A DNA stretch of 64,000 nt from Crossiella sp. S99.2 (GTDB lineage: Bacteria; Actinomycetota; Actinomycetes; Mycobacteriales; Pseudonocardiaceae). Below the pieces are notes generated by a model. That model was not told the DNA's origin. It made no database searches and saw only the letters and a list, made by a program, of their open reading frames with translations. Where the stretch lies: contig NZ_JALMDK010000005.1 of assembly GCF_023094165.1 (NCBI RefSeq), positions 310,001-374,000 of the forward strand, in the 5' to 3' direction. A program made the position numbers and the translations under genes. The stretch's first letter is position 1. Every line of letters starts with the position of its first letter. Shown here piece by piece: positions 33,858-42,099 of the stretch.

Positions 33858-34262
33858 ATGAAGATCAAGAAGATCGCCGCCCGCGGCCTGGCCGCCGTCG
33901 CGGTGACGGGTGCCCTGGCGCTGGCCGTGCCGCAGGCCGCGGTGGCCGCGGAGTTCATCAACCCGTGCAACCTGTCCGAGAAGATCGACGAGCTGCAGGG
34001 CTTCGGCTCGGACAAGTCCAGCAACATCCTGGTGTACAAGGCCACTGCCTGGGGTGGCGGGCACTTCAACGACATCGTCACCCAGGGCACCGCCAAGGCC
34101 GTGCCGTGCGGGAACGCCTTCCCGCGCAACCACGACTACCACTGGGTGGTGTTCAAGGGCGACGGCGAGTTCACCCGCAAGGGCGACGGCGGTTTCCGGA
34201 ACTGGGCCTTCTACGGCAGCTTCGACCGCAACGACAACGTGGTGAAGTTCCACCGCCGATGA
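33858..34262 (+). CDS. Small secreted protein 4 of the tandem family
   Basis: This 134-residue exported protein has a signal peptide ending AAVAA at about 32, then FINPCNLSEKIDELQGF, a second Cys in AVPCGNAF, and FTRKGDGGFRNWAFYGSFDR at the C terminus. It is the closest paralogue of protein 3. GAGGAC precedes the ATG, 18 bases after protein 3. It is followed by a strong hairpin. The four genes probably arose by tandem duplication and divergence. Confidence 0.8.
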   Translation: MKIKKIAARGLAAVAVTGALALAVPQAAVAAEFINPCNLSEKIDELQGFGSDKSSNILVYKATAWGGGHFNDIVTQGTAKAVPCGNAFPRNHDYHWVVFKGDGEFTRKGDGGFRNWAFYGSFDRNDNVVKFHRR

Positions 34263-34265
34263 CCA

Positions 34266-34310
34266 CCGGGATGCGGGGTGGGGCAACGGGTGCCCCCACC
34301 CCGCATCCGG
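34266..34310. terminator. Bidirectional terminator hairpin
   Basis: A long GC-rich stem pairs GATGCGGGGTGGGG (from 34270) with CCCCACCCCGCATC (to about 34308), flanked by CCGG. It lies between the convergent secreted-protein and GH3 genes and should stop transcription both ways. Confidence 0.8.
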
Positions 34311-34313
34311 CCG

Positions 34314-36365
34314 TCAGTTCTCGGGCAGCCGCACCGAGGTGTGCAGACGCAGGTCCCGGGAACTCGCGCCCACCATGATCTTGTGCTCGCCGGGCGCCAC
34401 CCGCCAACGATGCTTGCCGGTGTCCCAGTAGCTGAACGAACGGGCGTCCAGGGTCAGCTCGACCCGCTTGGCCTGACCCGCCTCCAGGGTCGCCTTGGCG
34501 AAGCCCTGGAGCTGGGACGGCGGTTCCGGCGCGGCCGCGGTACCCGGATCGCCGACGTAGAGCTGCACGGTCTCCACCCCGGCCCGGCTCCCGGTGTTGC
34601 GGACCTCCACACTCACCCGCACCTTGTCTCCGTCCCGCCGGGCGGTCAGGCCGCGGTAGTCGAAGCTGGTGTAGGACAGGCCAAAACCGAAGGGGAACAA
34701 CGGCTCTACGCCCTTGGCGTCGTAGTGCCGGTAGCCGACGAAGATCCCCTCCGAGTACCGGACGTCCACGCCGATCCCCGGGTACCGCTCGGGCGTGTTG
34801 GCCGGGACGTCGCCCTCGGCCCGCGGGAAGGTGATCGGCAGCCTGCCCTCCGGGTTGACCGCGCCGAAGAGCACATCGGCCACCGCGTTGCCGTCCTCCT
34901 GACCCGGATACCAGGCCTGCAGCACCGCGGGCGCCTGGGCCAGCCAGGGCATCAGCACCGGGCCGCCGGACTTGACCACCACCACGGTGCGCGGGTTGGC
35001 CGCGGCCACCGCCTTGACCAGCGCGTCCTGCTGACCTTCCAGGGACAGGTTCGGTTTGTCCCTGCCCTCGGTCTGGTTGTCCCCGACCATCACCACCGCC
35101 ACCTGGGCCGCTGCAGCCGCTGCGGTCGCGGCGGCCAGATCGGCTCCGTCGTGCAGGGTGACCTTGGCGTCGGCGGGCAGCTTGGCGCGCAACCCGTCCA
35201 GCGGCGGCACCGTGTAGAGCGGTTTGACCTTGGAGCTGCCGCCACCGCCGGTCTTGGCCTCGGTGGCGAACGGCCCGATCAGCGCCACCGAGCGCAACTC
35301 CTTGGCGGACAACGGAAGCAGCCCGCCCTCGTTGCGCAGCAGCACCATGCCGCGGGCGGACAGGTCGCGGGCGATCGCGCCGTGCTCGCGCGCCGGGATC
35401 GGCGTGACGGTGGCGGGTTTGTCGAACAGCCCGGCCCGGATCATGGTGGTGTAGCGGCGGATCAGCTTGTCGTCGAGGGTCGCGGTGGACACCTGACCGG
35501 CCTGCACCGCCTTCTTCAGCTCCGCGCCGAAGAACTTGCCGGTGGGCATTTCCACGTCCAGCCCGGCGTTCGCGGTGGGCACGGTGGAGTGCACCGCGCC
35601 GAAGTCGGAGGTGACGAAGCCCTGGAAACCCCACTCCTGCTTGAGAATCTTGGTCAGGAACAGGTGGTTCTCGCAGCTGAAGGTGCCGTTGATGCGCGGG
35701 AACGCGCACATCACCGAGTCGACCCCGGCCTCCTTGACCGAGGCCTCGAAGGCGGGCAGGTAGATCTCCCGCAGGGTGCGCTCGTCGATGATGTCGTTGA
35801 CCTTGAACCGGTTCTGCTCCTGGTTGTTGCCCAGGTAGTGCTTGACGTTGCCCATGATCCCGTTGCGCTCGATGCCGCGGATGTTGTCCACCGCGAGCCT
35901 GCTCACCAGGTACGGGTCCTCGCCGTAGCCCTCGAAGGTGCGCCCGTTGACCGGCACCCTGGCGATGTTGACTGTGGGCGCCTCCATCAGGTTCCGCCCG
36001 ACGTGCCTGGTCTCCTTGCCGAGCAGGTCGCCGTAGCGGTGCGCGGCCGCGGTGTCCCAGGTGGCCGCCAGGGAGATCGGCGCGGGCAGTGCGGTGGCCG
36101 AGGGCTGCACCACGTCACCGGGGCCGACCCCGGCCGGTCCGTTGGTCACCAGCAGCGGCGGGATCTTCAACCGGGCCAGGCCGGGCACCACCCGGTACTG
36201 GGCCTCGGTGCGGATCCCGTGCAGCTGGGCGATTTTCTCGTCCAGGGTCAGCTGGGCGACCACCGCCCGCGCCCGTACCTCCGGCGGCACGGCCGCGCTC
36301 GCGGCGGCGGGCAGCGTGGCGGCCGCGGACAGGGTGAGCACCAGGGCCAGTCGAAGCGTTCTCAT
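34314..36365 (-). CDS. Secreted glycoside hydrolase family 3 (beta-glycosidase)
   Basis: This 683-residue GH3 enzyme has a signal peptide (about 1-25, AAASAA) and an N-terminal TIM barrel with VMCAFPRINGTFSCEN near 195 and the catalytic nucleophile Asp in GFQGFVTSDFGAVHS near 225. An alpha/beta sandwich domain and a C-terminal fibronectin III-like domain follow. It is a probable beta-glucosidase, beta-xylosidase or related exo-enzyme. The ATG at 36365 shares one base with the upstream fucosidase stop (TGATG) and has GGGAG before it, so the two enzymes are co-translated and probably act on the same glycan. Confidence 0.9.
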   Translation of the reverse strand: MRTLRLALVLTLSAAATLPAAASAAVPPEVRARAVVAQLTLDEKIAQLHGIRTEAQYRVVPGLARLKIPPLLVTNGPAGVGPGDVVQPSATALPAPISLAATWDTAAAHRYGDLLGKETRHVGRNLMEAPTVNIARVPVNGRTFEGYGEDPYLVSRLAVDNIRGIERNGIMGNVKHYLGNNQEQNRFKVNDIIDERTLREIYLPAFEASVKEAGVDSVMCAFPRINGTFSCENHLFLTKILKQEWGFQGFVTSDFGAVHSTVPTANAGLDVEMPTGKFFGAELKKAVQAGQVSTATLDDKLIRRYTTMIRAGLFDKPATVTPIPAREHGAIARDLSARGMVLLRNEGGLLPLSAKELRSVALIGPFATEAKTGGGGSSKVKPLYTVPPLDGLRAKLPADAKVTLHDGADLAAATAAAAAAQVAVVMVGDNQTEGRDKPNLSLEGQQDALVKAVAAANPRTVVVVKSGGPVLMPWLAQAPAVLQAWYPGQEDGNAVADVLFGAVNPEGRLPITFPRAEGDVPANTPERYPGIGVDVRYSEGIFVGYRHYDAKGVEPLFPFGFGLSYTSFDYRGLTARRDGDKVRVSVEVRNTGSRAGVETVQLYVGDPGTAAAPEPPSQLQGFAKATLEAGQAKRVELTLDARSFSYWDTGKHRWRVAPGEHKIMVGASSRDLRLHTSVRLPEN

Positions 36366-38170
36366 CACAGCGCTCCCGCGGTCGAGGGGTACAGCTGACT
36401 GCGCGGCACGATCTGCTGCGGCTGGTTCGGGCTGGACCACAGCAACTTGGCGAATGCCTCGCCGGTCTGCTCCCGGTACTCGATCCGGATGGCGTGCCGC
36501 TGCCCGGCCGTCAGCGCGAGGCTGGTCTTGTCCACCCTGGTCTCGTGCGGACTGTTCGCGTCGATCACCAGTTTCCCGTCCACCCAGACCCGGATCGCCT
36601 CATCGGAGACCGTGCGCAGGGTGTAGGTCTCGGAGAACCGCGGCTGCAGGAAACCCTGCCACCGCACCGAGAACCGGTCCCCGGCGAACCGCCAGGCGAA
36701 GTTGACCTCCGGGTCGATCCGGCGCAGCTCCGGCGGACCGGCGAGGTCGGGGTTGCCGAAGTATTCCGCGCGCAACCCGGTGCCATTCCCCGGTGGCGCA
36801 GGCGATTGCGGGCGGATGCGCAACTCGATCACGCTGGCCGCATCGTTGGTGAACTTGCCGCTGGGCGTGATGTCGTAGCCGTCGCCGGACGGGGTCACCC
36901 GGACCGGCTGCGGGCTGCTGAGCACCCGGGCGCCGAGCACGGTGAACGGCGCGATCGCCTTGAGGTGCAAGGACTTCCCGGGTTGCGGCCACTGGTAGAC
37001 CGCGGCGTGCAGGGTGTCGCCGGTGCGACTCACCGCGCCCCAGTCCGGATCGGCCACCACCCCCGGCTCACCCGCGCCGAACACGGCCGCGCCCTGACCC
37101 GCGGTGCGCAGCCAGTTTCCCATGGCGCGCAACCGATCCGCGGCGATCGTCGGCACCACGCCGTGGCGGTCCGGGCCGACGTTGAGCAGGTAGTTGCCGC
37201 CGCGACCGGCGATGTCGGTCAGGTTGCGGATGAGCTGGGTGTGGTTCTTCCAGTTCGTGTCCCAGCGGGCGAAGCCCCACTTCGCGGCGATGGTCATGCA
37301 GGACTCCCACAACTGGGCGTCCACCGTGCCGGTCGGGAAGGTCTGTTCCGGCGTGCCGAAATCACCGTCGACCACCCGCCGCTCCTTGACCCCGGCCGGC
37401 CGGTAGCTGATCCGGTTGTTGATCAGCAGGTTCGGCGACTTCGCGCGCAGGTAGCCCTCCAGCTCGGCGCCGTCGCGGCGGGTCCAGTGCAGGGTCGGGC
37501 TGTCCGCGGCCCAGTCGCCGTCGAACCACAGCACCGCCGGGTCGTAGCGGTCGACCAGCTCGGCGAGCTGAGCCCGCAGCCGCGCCTTGTACTTCTCGTA
37601 AGTGGCGAGCTGGGCGGCGTCCGGGTCGTGCCAGTCCCAGATCGAGTAGTACAGCCCGAACTTGATGCCCTGCCGGTCCGCCTCGGCCTTCAACTCGGCC
37701 AGGATGTCCCGGTTCTGGTCGAACGCCGAGTGCTCGCGCAGGTTCCACTTGTTCACCGCGGTGGGCCACATCGCGTAGCCGTCGTGGTGCTTGCTGGTGA
37801 TCACCAGGTACCGCTGGCCCGCGGCCTTGGCCAGGCCGACGATCTCCTTGGCGTTGAACCGGGCCGGGTTGAACGCCTTGGCCAGGCGCTCGTACTCGGT
37901 CACCGGCACCTTGCACTTGCGCATGATCCACTCGGCGTCCTGGCAGAGCGAGCCGTCCGGCCTGCGGTACTCGCCCTCCAGCTGCGAGTACGCGCCGAAG
38001 TGGATGAACATGCCGAATCGGGCGTCTCGCCACCACTGGGTGCGGGCGGCGGTGAACGGGTCGTCGGCGGCTGCCCCCGGCGGTGGGGCGGGCGGTGCGG
38101 CTGAGGTGATCGGGCTCGTGCTCAGCAGCGCCGCCAGGATCACGGCGCACAGTGCGGCCATCCGGCGCAT
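36365..38170 (-). CDS. Secreted alpha-L-fucosidase (GH29) with PA14 domain
   Basis: This 601-residue protein has a signal peptide (MRRMAALCAVILAALLSTSP) and a GH29 catalytic domain at about 38-410: WFGMFIHFG-type motif as RFGMFIHFG, KHHDGYAMW, and the nucleophile Asp in AVLWFDGDW. A C-terminal PA14 carbohydrate-binding domain follows (about 465-600). It should remove alpha-L-fucose from oligo- or polysaccharides outside the cell. AAGGAGGAG precedes the ATG at 38170, downstream of a good promoter. First gene of a two-gene operon with the GH3 enzyme. Confidence 0.9.
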   Translation of the reverse strand: MRRMAALCAVILAALLSTSPITSAAPPAPPPGAAADDPFTAARTQWWRDARFGMFIHFGAYSQLEGEYRRPDGSLCQDAEWIMRKCKVPVTEYERLAKAFNPARFNAKEIVGLAKAAGQRYLVITSKHHDGYAMWPTAVNKWNLREHSAFDQNRDILAELKAEADRQGIKFGLYYSIWDWHDPDAAQLATYEKYKARLRAQLAELVDRYDPAVLWFDGDWAADSPTLHWTRRDGAELEGYLRAKSPNLLINNRISYRPAGVKERRVVDGDFGTPEQTFPTGTVDAQLWESCMTIAAKWGFARWDTNWKNHTQLIRNLTDIAGRGGNYLLNVGPDRHGVVPTIAADRLRAMGNWLRTAGQGAAVFGAGEPGVVADPDWGAVSRTGDTLHAAVYQWPQPGKSLHLKAIAPFTVLGARVLSSPQPVRVTPSGDGYDITPSGKFTNDAASVIELRIRPQSPAPPGNGTGLRAEYFGNPDLAGPPELRRIDPEVNFAWRFAGDRFSVRWQGFLQPRFSETYTLRTVSDEAIRVWVDGKLVIDANSPHETRVDKTSLALTAGQRHAIRIEYREQTGEAFAKLLWSSPNQPQQIVPRSQLYPSTAGAL

Positions 38171-38198
38171 CGCTCCTCCTTGAGCTTGGCTGCCACCG

Positions 38199-38228
38199 AC
38201 GCTAGGAGCGGCATACATCGGACGTCAA
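38199..38228 (-). promoter_or_regulatory. Promoter of the fucosidase-GH3 operon
   Basis: On the minus strand TTGACG (38228-38223), an 18-bp spacer and TAGCGT (38204-38199) form a good sigma-70 promoter. The predicted start is near 38192, with a short leader to ATG 38170. It rules out the longer frame that begins at 38218. Confidence 0.6.
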
Positions 38229-38252
38229 TCGGCCTTCGGTAGGGAAGTTGCC

Positions 38253-38268
38253 GATGAAAGCGTTCATC
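38253..38268. promoter_or_regulatory. Candidate LacI-family operator
   Basis: GATGAA-AGCG-TTCATC is a perfect inverted repeat 25 bp upstream of the fucosidase promoter's -35 box. The TGAA..CG..TTCA shape is typical of LacI-family sites in actinobacteria. No LacI gene is in the window, so a distant regulator would be needed. Confidence 0.4.
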
Positions 38269-38322
38269 ATCCAGTCATAGATCGGATCTATTTCCGAGGG
38301 CTACTGGCCCTATGCTCAGCCC

Positions 38323-39747
38323 GTGCGACTGGGTGGATGGACACGGCGGATCGGCGTCACCGCGGGTGTGCTCGCGGTGCTGGGCAGCGTTCTCGCGTCA
38401 CCGGAGGTCTCGGCGGCGGAGGCGGAACCAGGGCAGCCGGTGCTGCCGCATGTGGTGGTCGGCAAGGCGGGCCCGCTGGGCGCCTGGCAGGCCGAGCGCG
38501 CGGTGCGCCAGGCGGGCGGCACCGTGGTCGCGGCCTACCCGCGGATCGGCGTGGTGGTGGCCTACTCGGCCAGGGACGACTTCGCCGCCACCGTGCGCAA
38601 GTCCCGCGGCGTGACCGAGGTCGGCGCCACCCGCACCACCAAGCTGCCGCTCGACTACTTCAAGCCGCGCCGCGACCTGCGCTACACCGGCCCTGGTTCA
38701 CCCACCAGCGCCCAGGTTCCGCCGGAGGGCACCGCCTGGGACGTGCCCGCGCTCGGCCTGGACGAGGCGCACCGGGAAACCACCGGCAGCAGGCACGTCG
38801 TGGTCGGCGTGCTGGACACCGGCGTGGACGACACCCACCCGGACCTGCGGCACGCGGTGGACACCCGCAAGTCGGTCTCCTGCGTCTCCGGCTGGGCCGA
38901 CCGCAGCCCCGGCGGCTGGCGGCCCACCCTGGACGGCCACGGCACGCACGTGGCGGGCACCATCGCCGCCGCCCGCAACGGATCCGGCGTCGTCGGCGTC
39001 GCGCCGGGCGTGCGGCTGGCCGCGGTGAAACTGGCGGAGCGGGACGACACCGAGACCGCGGAAAGCATGATCTGCGGCTTCATGTGGGCCGCCGAGCACA
39101 ACTTCCGCATCACCAACAACAGCTACCGGGCCACCCCCTGGCGTTACCACTGCCCCGGCCAGGTCGACCAGTCCGCGATCCGCACCGCGGTCGGCCGCGC
39201 GGTCGCGCACGCCCAGTCCCGCGGCGTGCTGGTGGTCGCCTCCGGCGGCAACGGCGCGCTCGACCTGCACAACCGCACGGTCGACACGGAAAGCCCTGCC
39301 GACGGCACCCCGGCCCGCAGGGAGATCAGCAACGACTGCATCCGGCTGCCACACGAGCTGCCCGGCGTGCTCGGCGCGGGCGCGGTGGACGAGAAGCTGG
39401 TCAAGGCCCGCTTCTCCAACCACGGCATCGGCCCGATCGGCCTGGCCGCGCCCGGCGTGCGGGTCTGGTCGACCGTGCCCAACGGCGAGTACGCGGCCTA
39501 CAGCGGCACGTCGATGGCCGCCCCGCACGTCAGCGGGGTGGCCGCGCTGCTGGCCTCCCGGCACCCGTTCTGGCGTGGCGACCGGCTGGCCGCCGAACTC
39601 CAGGACCGGGCGAATCCGTTGCCCTGTCCCGAGTTCTACGACCCCAACGGCGACGGCAAGCCCGATGCCACCTGCGTCACCGGCGCGGGCCGCAACAGCT
39701 TCTACGGCACCGGCCTGACCCACGCCGGGGCGGCGCTCACCCGCTGA
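38323..39747 (+). CDS. Secreted S8 subtilisin-like serine protease
   Basis: This 474-residue exported protease has a signal peptide (about 1-32), a propeptide-like region (about 40-105, similar to inhibitor I9) and the S8 triad: Asp in VVGVLDTGVDD, His in DGHGTHVAGTIAA and Ser in YSGTSMAAPHVSG. It also has Asn for the oxyanion hole in VVASGGNGAL. The GTG start lies six bases after TATGCT with no ribosome site, so the message is probably leaderless. The 3' end overlaps the convergent MerR gene by 11 bases. General extracellular proteolysis is likely. Confidence 0.92.
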   Translation: MRLGGWTRRIGVTAGVLAVLGSVLASPEVSAAEAEPGQPVLPHVVVGKAGPLGAWQAERAVRQAGGTVVAAYPRIGVVVAYSARDDFAATVRKSRGVTEVGATRTTKLPLDYFKPRRDLRYTGPGSPTSAQVPPEGTAWDVPALGLDEAHRETTGSRHVVVGVLDTGVDDTHPDLRHAVDTRKSVSCVSGWADRSPGGWRPTLDGHGTHVAGTIAAARNGSGVVGVAPGVRLAAVKLAERDDTETAESMICGFMWAAEHNFRITNNSYRATPWRYHCPGQVDQSAIRTAVGRAVAHAQSRGVLVVASGGNGALDLHNRTVDTESPADGTPARREISNDCIRLPHELPGVLGAGAVDEKLVKARFSNHGIGPIGLAAPGVRVWSTVPNGEYAAYSGTSMAAPHVSGVAALLASRHPFWRGDRLAAELQDRANPLPCPEFYDPNGDGKPDATCVTGAGRNSFYGTGLTHAGAALTR

Positions 39748-40120
39748 CGCAGTCGAACCGCTCGCGCAGGTCGGCCATGAACTGGACCAGCTGATCCCGG
39801 CTGGTCACCAGGTCGTCGATGCGCGCGTTGATGGTGCTGAGCTGAGTGTCCAGCATCTTCATCAGCGGCGGGCAGTCCTCGGCCGTGACCGGGTACTCGG
39901 GCTGCTCGCCGTGCAGGGCCTGCAACACCGGCGCGACCAGGTGCGAGGGCAGCGCCGAGGAGATCATGCAGCGGATCTTGCCGACCCGGTCCACATCGGC
40001 CTCGGCGTAGACCCGGTAGCCGGACTCGGTCCGGTCCGGGCGCAACAGCCCCTGCTCCTCGTAGTATCGGAGCATCCGGATGCTCACCCCGGTGCGCTGG
40101 CTCAGTTCGCCGATTCGCAT
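39737..40120 (-). CDS. MerR family transcriptional regulator
   Basis: This 127-residue MerR protein has an N-terminal winged helix (MRIGELSQRTGVSIRMLRYY, then GLLRP and GYRVY) and a long C-terminal dimerisation helix. The few Cys residues are not in a clear metal site, so an organic effector or drug is more likely than metal. GGAGG lies just before the ATG at 40120. It is divergent from an MFS exporter whose promoter has the long spacer typical of MerR control, so it is the likely activator of that gene. Confidence 0.9.
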   Translation of the reverse strand: MRIGELSQRTGVSIRMLRYYEEQGLLRPDRTESGYRVYAEADVDRVGKIRCMISSALPSHLVAPVLQALHGEQPEYPVTAEDCPPLMKMLDTQLSTINARIDDLVTSRDQLVQFMADLRERFDCVSG

Positions 40121-40174
40121 CTGACCTCCGGTTATTCCCATCGCGAGTGAAGAGAGCGATGGGTCACCCGCAGG

Positions 40175-40206
40175 TTGACCCTCACACTCATGTCAGACTT
40201 TAGCGT
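40175..40206 (+). promoter_or_regulatory. MerR-type promoter of the MFS gene
   Basis: TTGACC (40175-40180) and TAGCGT (40201-40206) are separated by 20 bp, longer than the normal 17-18 and typical of promoters that MerR proteins activate by twisting DNA. TGAC (40176) and GTCA (40192-40195) form a partial dyad across the spacer. Seven bases separate the -10 box from GTG 40214, so the transcript should be leaderless. Confidence 0.6.
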
Positions 40207-40213
40207 CTGTCCC

Positions 40214-41404
40214 GTGATCGCTTTCGTCCTGATGTTGTGCGCGTTTGCTGTGGGGACCTCCGAGTTCGTCGTTGTCGGCGTGCTGCCGGAGGTCGCGTCC
40301 GACCTGGGCGTCCCCCTGTCCGTGGCCGGGTTGCTGGTCACGGGCTATGCCGTCGCCGTCGCTGTCGGTGGCCCCGTGCTGACCGTGTTCACCCGCCGCC
40401 TGCCCCGGCGGCCCGTGCTGATCGCGGTGATGGCCCTCGGCGTCGCGGGCAGCCTGCTCTCCTCCATCGCCGAGAACTACACCGTGCTGATGGGCGCCCG
40501 GATGGTGGCCGCGCTGGCCCAGGGCCTGTTCTTCGCGGTCGCCTCCCAGGTGGCCACCGCCTCGGTGCCGCCGGAACGCCAGACCGCGGCCATCGCCAAG
40601 GTGGTCAACGGCGTCGCACTGTCCACTGTGGCCGGTGTGCCGGTGGGCACCCTGGTCGGCCAGGCCTACGGCTGGCGGGCCTCCTTCGTGCTGGTGACCG
40701 CGCTGGCCTTCATCGGCATGCTCGGCGTGATCCTGGCCTGCCCCAAGGTGGAGCACGCGCCGGACGCCGGTTTCCGGGCCAGCATGCACGTCTTCGGCCG
40801 CCGCTCCATCCTGCTCGGCCTGACCACCACCGTGCTGGCCTTCACCGGCATGATCACCACCTTCACCTACGTCACCCCGGCCCTGCGCGAGATCACCGGG
40901 TTCTCGCCCGGCTGGGCCACGGTGGTGCTGCTGGTCTACGGCCTGGGCACGGTGGTGGGCAGCAACATCGCCGGCCGGGTCCGGCCCGAGCTGATCCCCA
41001 GGGTGCTGCCGTTCACCATCGGCGCGCTCAGCCTGGTGCTGCTGGTGCAGGGATTGGCCATGCACACCAAGGCGACCAGCGTGCTCGCGCTGTTCCTGCT
41101 CGGCGCCTCGGCCTTCGCCACCGGTCCGCTGCTGCACACCTGGCTGATGCGGCAGGCCGAACCGGCGGGTGGGCTGGTGGCCTCGGTGAACATCTCCGCG
41201 TTCAACGTGGCCGCCGCGCTCGGCCCGGTGCTCGGCGGCGCGGTGATCACCGGCGGGTTCGGGCTCGACCTGGTCGGCCCGGTGGCCGCGCTGCCCGCGC
41301 TGGCCGGACTCGGGGTCGCCTTCCTGGTGCGTGGCTGGGCCCGGCGGCAGGACCGGGTCGAGCAGCCGGACGGGGCGGCCCGGCCGCTCCCGGTGGCTGT
41401 CTGA
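40214..41404 (+). CDS. MFS transporter (DHA1-type efflux)
   Basis: This 396-residue transporter has about 12 transmembrane helices. It has the DHA1 look of sugar-efflux/drug-resistance proteins: GTSEFVVVGVLPEVA at the end of helix 1, RRLPRRPVL in the loop after helix 2, and GVPVGTLVGQAYGWRASF in helix 5. The GTG at 40214 is chosen because the predicted transcript begins there; a frame from 40175 would start inside the -35 box. Probably exports a drug or metabolite sensed by the MerR protein. Confidence 0.88.
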   Translation: MIAFVLMLCAFAVGTSEFVVVGVLPEVASDLGVPLSVAGLLVTGYAVAVAVGGPVLTVFTRRLPRRPVLIAVMALGVAGSLLSSIAENYTVLMGARMVAALAQGLFFAVASQVATASVPPERQTAAIAKVVNGVALSTVAGVPVGTLVGQAYGWRASFVLVTALAFIGMLGVILACPKVEHAPDAGFRASMHVFGRRSILLGLTTTVLAFTGMITTFTYVTPALREITGFSPGWATVVLLVYGLGTVVGSNIAGRVRPELIPRVLPFTIGALSLVLLVQGLAMHTKATSVLALFLLGASAFATGPLLHTWLMRQAEPAGGLVASVNISAFNVAAALGPVLGGAVITGGFGLDLVGPVAALPALAGLGVAFLVRGWARRQDRVEQPDGAARPLPVAV

Positions 41405-41476
41405 TTTGTCCTGATTCTCGCTGGGCGGAAACTCCCGCGTTGACCGTCGGCGTCGCCGGTGCCCACGATCAGGACC

Positions 41477-42040
41477 ATGCCCAAGGTCCTGATCGTCACC
41501 GGCGACGCCGCCGAATCGCTGGAGGTCCTCTACCCGTACCAGCGGCTGCGCGAGGAGGGCTACGACGTGGACATCGCGGCGCCCTCGGCCAAGCGGTTGC
41601 AGTTCGTGGTGCACGATTTTGTGGACGGGCACGACACCTACACAGAGAAGCCCGGCTACACCTGGCCAGCCGACCTGGCCTTCCGCGAGGTGGACCCGGC
41701 CGGGTACGTGGCGCTGGTCATCCCGGGCGGGCGGGCGCCGGAGTACCTGCGCAACGACGAGCACGTGCGCCGGATCGTGACCCACTTCTTCGAGACCGGC
41801 AAACCGGTCGCGCACCTGTGCCACGGCGCGCTCGTGCCGGCCGCCGTCGGCCTGCTCAAGGACCGGCGCACCGCGGCCTACCCGGAATGCGCGCCGGACG
41901 TGCTGGCCGGTGGCGGCGAGTTCGTCGACGACGAGGTGGTCGTGGACGGTCCGATGATCACCGCCCGCGCCTGGCCGGACCACCCGGCCTGGATGCGCGA
42001 GTTCGTGGCTGTTTTACGGGCCAGGGCGCCCATCGCGTAA
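41477..42040 (+). CDS. DJ-1/PfpI family protein
   Basis: This 187-residue protein has the DJ-1/PfpI fold with the nucleophile elbow VAHLCHGALV (Cys near 115), the neighbouring His, and Glu in GDAAESLEV near 14. Members are glyoxalases/deglycases, proteases or chaperones; the nearest type is the intracellular PfpI-like protease/hydrolase group. The ATG at 41477 has AGGA upstream. It precedes an IclR gene by 59 bases and follows the MFS gene by 72. Confidence 0.85.
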   Translation: MPKVLIVTGDAAESLEVLYPYQRLREEGYDVDIAAPSAKRLQFVVHDFVDGHDTYTEKPGYTWPADLAFREVDPAGYVALVIPGGRAPEYLRNDEHVRRIVTHFFETGKPVAHLCHGALVPAAVGLLKDRRTAAYPECAPDVLAGGGEFVDDEVVVDGPMITARAWPDHPAWMREFVAVLRARAPIA

Positions 42041-42099
42041 CCAGGTAATGCCCGGAAGGTCCTTGTGCCAGGCCCCATCGGGCGGCAACCCTGTCGGGC

